A DNA stretch of 50,000 nucleotides, from the NCBI RefSeq assembly GCF_964340395.1, contig NC_135551.1, positions 21,898,503 to 21,948,502 of the forward strand, given 5' to 3'. The notes below the pieces were generated by a model. That model made no database searches. It had not been told where the DNA came from and saw nothing but the letters and a program-made list of their open reading frames with translations. This document shows, one piece after another, positions 40,496 through 46,294 of this stretch. Position 1 is the stretch's first letter. Every line of letters begins with the position of its first letter. The DNA is from Glandiceps talaboti (taxonomy: Eukaryota; Hemichordata; Enteropneusta; Spengelidae). Position numbers and translations under genes: made by a program.

Positions 40496-43400
40496 TTATA
40501 TATATATATATAACTTAAAATTACATAATCTTAATTGCCTTCTTTTTCTAAGGTGTAATGTGTAGTACACAATTTTCAAAAAAAGCTTACTGGGAACTGT
40601 TATTATGAATGGAATTTTTTTATGTAGTTAGGTAATGGTCTATACGTAATGGAATATCTCAGACCACAGTATCTCTATAGTGGTCTGAGATCATTTATAT
40701 GAATATTTCATAGACAATAATAATTGACCCCACTCCCTGTCAAATGACACCACTTTTTGGAACCAAGGGGCCTGTGTCCCCACTTGTTGGAAACCTTGGC
40801 AGAACACCGCCGTCTACCCCCCCCTCTCACACACCCACCCACCCAACCCCTTTGTTACGTCAGAGCAGCATGTGTCTTTCATCATGGCTGAAGCCGTTGA
40901 GGTTTGATGAGGGACAGGGCTCAAAATTAATACTGTCATACGGTACATTTTGCTGCAATGTAATAATAGCTCAGAATATTTCCATCATTTTCAAAATTAT
41001 GCTTAAAATTGGTAAAAGTCATACTGCATTCCTAATTTCTTGACCAGTTTTTAGCTTTAAATCAGTTGTATTGTCAGGGAAATGACCGACTCCACAGCGT
41101 TTCATGACCCATGACATGCATGACCTTTGAAGACATTCCGATGTTTACATTATTACTTTTAATTACTTTTAAACAGTAAATCCCAAAGGGGTTCTGAGTT
41201 CTAGAAATGTTTACATGTTATCTGGTGGATTATTTTGACAAGTTCACACTGAAGAAAAATGTTTCATAGAAGTAATGGTTTATATAAATGAAAATTCATC
41301 TAGCACACTGATGACAATCACGCAAGTGTTTCAAAAAGTTACATACTAAAGTTCAAATTGGATAACTTGAAAACATTGTTAGCGATGGCAATGCCACTTT
41401 GATTAATAGGACGAATGTATTAGTGCTCCTGATAAAATCACACAATAGTTCATGGCTACATATATACACCCATCAGGATGATAAGTATTTAATCATCTTC
41501 TTACAAAGTTGTTCTACAGACTTGTCAACCTTGCTAAAATGAAGGCAAGAGACTTGTAACAAGAAATTCAATAAAGAGAAGAGAAATGAAGTTGTATAGA
41601 GACTAACAGGACAGAAAGGACAGAGAATAGAACTGAAAAAATACATTTTTTTTTCTTGCCCCCCTTTTTTTTTTATTTCGCCCGCCCGACCCGCCTGGCT
41701 ATTCCATTGGAGATGAGAAACAAAAAAAAAAAAAACCTCACCCTAATGAACAAAAACAGTTCAGAGTTTTTGGCATTGAGCTTTTGATCTGTCTTGGTCG
41801 ATAGTCCTCATCAGAATGAAATTCCATAATTACAGCAACTCACCACTGTCTCGTAAACCAAGACAGATTAAAAACTCAATGTAAAAAACTTTGAACTACT
41901 TGAGTGTGCATTATAATCTATGTAACGCATTTGATTTACCAAGCTGATGAACATTTCTAGGTCATGTTTAGAGTTGTCAACACTCAGTAATATCATAACT
42001 AGGCAAATCCCATAAACTTGCGCAGCTCAGGGTGGATTCATTTGTGACCAGCTGCTTCATGATGATATTGTAGATAGCGCCCTCAATGTGGAGAATGTGC
42101 ATAGTATATAGAACACGCATGCATAGTCATTGTACCACAATGCATCCTTGGGTAAAACCACCAAGAAAACATCGCATAGTATATAGGATGCGCATGCGTA
42201 CTAGTCATTGAGTTGCTACGTGAGCTATAACATACTACAGTACTCAATAACAATTACCCAAACTGTCGATGTCAAAAAATCATCCTTTTAAGACATAATC
42301 TATCCCTGAAGTTCCAACAATAAGTTTGTTCAACTGTCTCAAGCTAAGAATGGCAGAAACTAACTATTTTATTTCGTGGAACATCTCATTACTTGACAAG
42401 TACTATGACTGAACTCCATGATAATTGAGTGCAAGTGTGTGCATACTTTTGGTATTAATTGTAAAGCGCTTTGAGCACACAAAGTGAATAAAGCACTACA
42501 TAAAAACCAAACCAACATTAAAAGCATCATGAAAGTAAAATGTTAGTAGCGAAATGCTAGACATGAGGGAGAGACGATAATCAAAATACCCACACGGCTC
42601 AACTCAGACTAATCAAAACCAAACCTGACAAAAATATGTGGGTTGTCGGTGGCCGAGTGGTTAAACCACTTGCCTCTTAACATTGCGCTCGGGGGTTGAA
42701 CCCCCCATTCAGGGTTTGATTAAATTTACCACGCTGTAAGTAGGAAGAGTGTTGTTCAGTTTAACTCTACCGAACAACACAGGTTTTCCCCGGGTACTCC
42801 GGTTTCCTCCTGCATTAACACAGAACCCATGAGGGATGGCCCTAACTGGACTTCTTGGGAGATAAGTGTTTATATACTTAAAGAACTATCCCGTATAAAT
42901 AAAGATTATTATTATTATTATTATTATTATACTATCAGAGGCATGATACATACATCACTTTGTTTTGTCACTACAGGAAGTTGCGGGTATATCTAATCTA
43001 GGAAGTGCTACTACTGGACCTGTTATTGATAGTCCTGGTAATCTAGTCATAGAGTACACTGGTGGATCACCGTGTACAGATACTGATGGAAATCCAAAAG
43101 AAACCAAGACAACAATCCACTTCATTTGTGAAAAAGGAAGTCTGGTAAAGAAATTTTTTTTTTACATCCTTTAAAAAAAAAAGATAACTGAGTAAACTTG
43201 TTTTATTATTGGTTAAAGAAAAGTGAGGTATTATTATGATAAATGATACAGACTTAAGATAAAATACACCTCTTTAAGAGACCTGTCATAGTTATTTACC
43301 AAGGCCACTGTATAAACTTAAGACTTGTCTTTCCAGAGAACTACATTTGTATCAGACTGGCACTGTTAGCCACTGAAAACCCTAATTTTTCACAGCAACA

Positions 43401-45574
43401 TATCCAGACATTCACTGTAAACCACTGTAACTCTTATCTTTCCAGATACATTCTGGTTTTCATTGTAAATTTCCGTAACCTTGTGTTTTCAGACACATCA
43501 AGGTTTACTTTTTCACAGTAAAATACTGTCAGCAACTTTGTGTCTTTGCTACCGAGGCTTGCATTGTTACCAAGGAAACCTACCCTATGTATGATGTCAT
43601 CGGTTCAGATACATGATATGAAGGCTTGTATATTAAACCATTGTTTAAAAAAAAAAAAAATTCAGGAACCTATCCATACTTTTTCTGCGAACCACTATAA
43701 CATCATAATTTCAGATACTAGCTCAGTATAACTACTCTTGTCTCCTGCCTTCAAGAAAGTGAGAAAATAGACCATGTATGTTATGGAAACTAGAATAGTT
43801 TGGCGTTCTTTACATTCGAAGAATTGAAATTAACAGTTTGTGTCTTCTCTTTTTCCCTTCCCAGTCTAGTTCCCCACATTTCCTTGAAAAGATAGGAAAC
43901 TGTGAATATTCGTTTATGTGGAATACAGATGCAGCATGTCCCATTGAAGACACAGAGGGCAACGACTGTGTTGTCAAGGACCCTAACTCTGAATATGTAT
44001 TCAACTTACAACCACTTCGCAAGAAAAACGGCACATACTACAGTGTGCAATCAGAGGGGCCCAACCCTAGCACCTTTAAGGTATGTAGCAAAGATAGTGA
44101 TATCAGGGGGAACCCAACCTGAATACATTCAAGACACTAAATAAATGCTTAGTGTAATGTAGGTATATTTAGATAATATCAGGGGGAACCAACACCTATC
44201 ACTTGACAGGGCAAAATAAATGCTAGATAGTGTAATCTATGTGATAATTTGATATCAGGGGAGCCAACTCTAGTACATTTATGACACTAAATAGATGCTA
44301 AATATAATGTAGTTATATATAGATAGTATCAGGGGGAACCATTCCCTAGCACTTGAAGGTGCAAAATAAATGCTAGACATTGTAATATACTGTAATTAAA
44401 TTTTGATGATATCAGGGGGAGCCAACTCTAATGACACTAAATAAATGCTAAATATAATGTAGTTATATTTAGATAATATCAGGGGAACCAACACCTAGCA
44501 GTTTAAGGTGCAAAATAAATTATAGCCAGTGTAATATGCTGTACTAGTTAAATTTTGATGATATCAGGGGGAGCCAACTCTAGCACATTTATGACACTAA
44601 ACAAATGCTAAATATAATGTAGTTATATTTAGATAATATCAGGGGAACCAACACCTAGCAGTTTAAGGTGCAAAATAAATTATAGACAGTGTAATATGCT
44701 GTACTAGTTAAATTTTGATGATATCAGGGGGAGCCAACTCTAGCACATTTATGACACTAAATAAATGCTAAATATAATGTAGTTATATTTAGATAATATC
44801 AGGGGAACCAACACCTAGCAGTTTAAGGTGCAAAATAAATTATAGACAGTGTAATATGCTGTACTAGTTAAAGTTTGATGATATCAGGGGGAGCCAACCC
44901 TAGCACATTTAGGACACTAAATGAATGTCGTAAAATGTAATGTAGTTAAATTTAGACAATTACAAATAGATACTATCAGGGGGATCCAAGCCTATCATAT
45001 TTAAGATGAAAGAAATGTTAATGTAATGTAGTTTATATTTTAACAAAAAATATCAAGTTGAGCCACCCCCTGTACATCTGTGTGAGCAATATTAACTGCC
45101 TATTGATTAAAGAGAGGAGAAAAAAAACCCCAAACACTTTGAAGTACATTTGGTTATATATTTATTCAGATCAATATTTGTGGTGGAGTGATTGGTGCAG
45201 GTCCAGAGTGTCCTGCTATCCATGGAGAAAATCTATTAACATCAGCGTGTGTAGTGAATGGCAATCAGGGTACTGTGATTGGACGTGTCAACACAGAATT
45301 AGAATATTCTAATGGTCCTCTTACTCTGAAATACGCTGGGCTACGTACAAGTGATGGTAAGGAGATTCTTAATATAAATACTAGCTGTTCCCATGGCAAC
45401 AATAGGAATAGGACAGTACAGTATAGTTACTTTGGAACGATAAATTGGAAATGAATGCAACGTTTTGATCTGTCTACTATGGACCTTATATATAGATATT
45501 TTAATATCATGTAGTTTTATTTCTGTGCCAAGCTGTGAGGTCAAGTAATCAATAAAAATTAGCATTATGAGTTA

Positions 45575-45623
<49 letters not shown>

Positions 45624-45813
45624 CATACATACACACATACATATACATACATACATACATACATACACACACACAAACAAACACACACACATACACACAC
45701 ATACATACATACATGCATGCATGCATGCATGCATACATACATACATACATACATACATACATACATACATACATACATACATACATACATACATACATAC
45801 ATACATACATACA

Positions 45814-45847
<34 letters not shown>

Positions 45848-45946
45848 CATACATACATACCATACATACATACATACATACATGCATGCATACATACATA
45901 CATACATACATACATACATACATACATACATACATACATACATACA

Positions 45947-45980
<34 letters not shown>

Positions 45981-46075
45981 CATACATACATACCATACAT
46001 ACATACATACATACATACATACATACATACATACATACATACATACATACATACATACATACATACATACATACA

Positions 46076-46109
<34 letters not shown>

Positions 46110-46212
46110 CATACATACATACCATACATACATACATACATACATACATACATACATACATACATACATACATACATACATACATACATACATACATACA
46201 TACATACATACA

Positions 46213-46246
<34 letters not shown>

Positions 46247-46260
46247 CATACATACATAAA

Positions 46261-46294
<34 letters not shown>

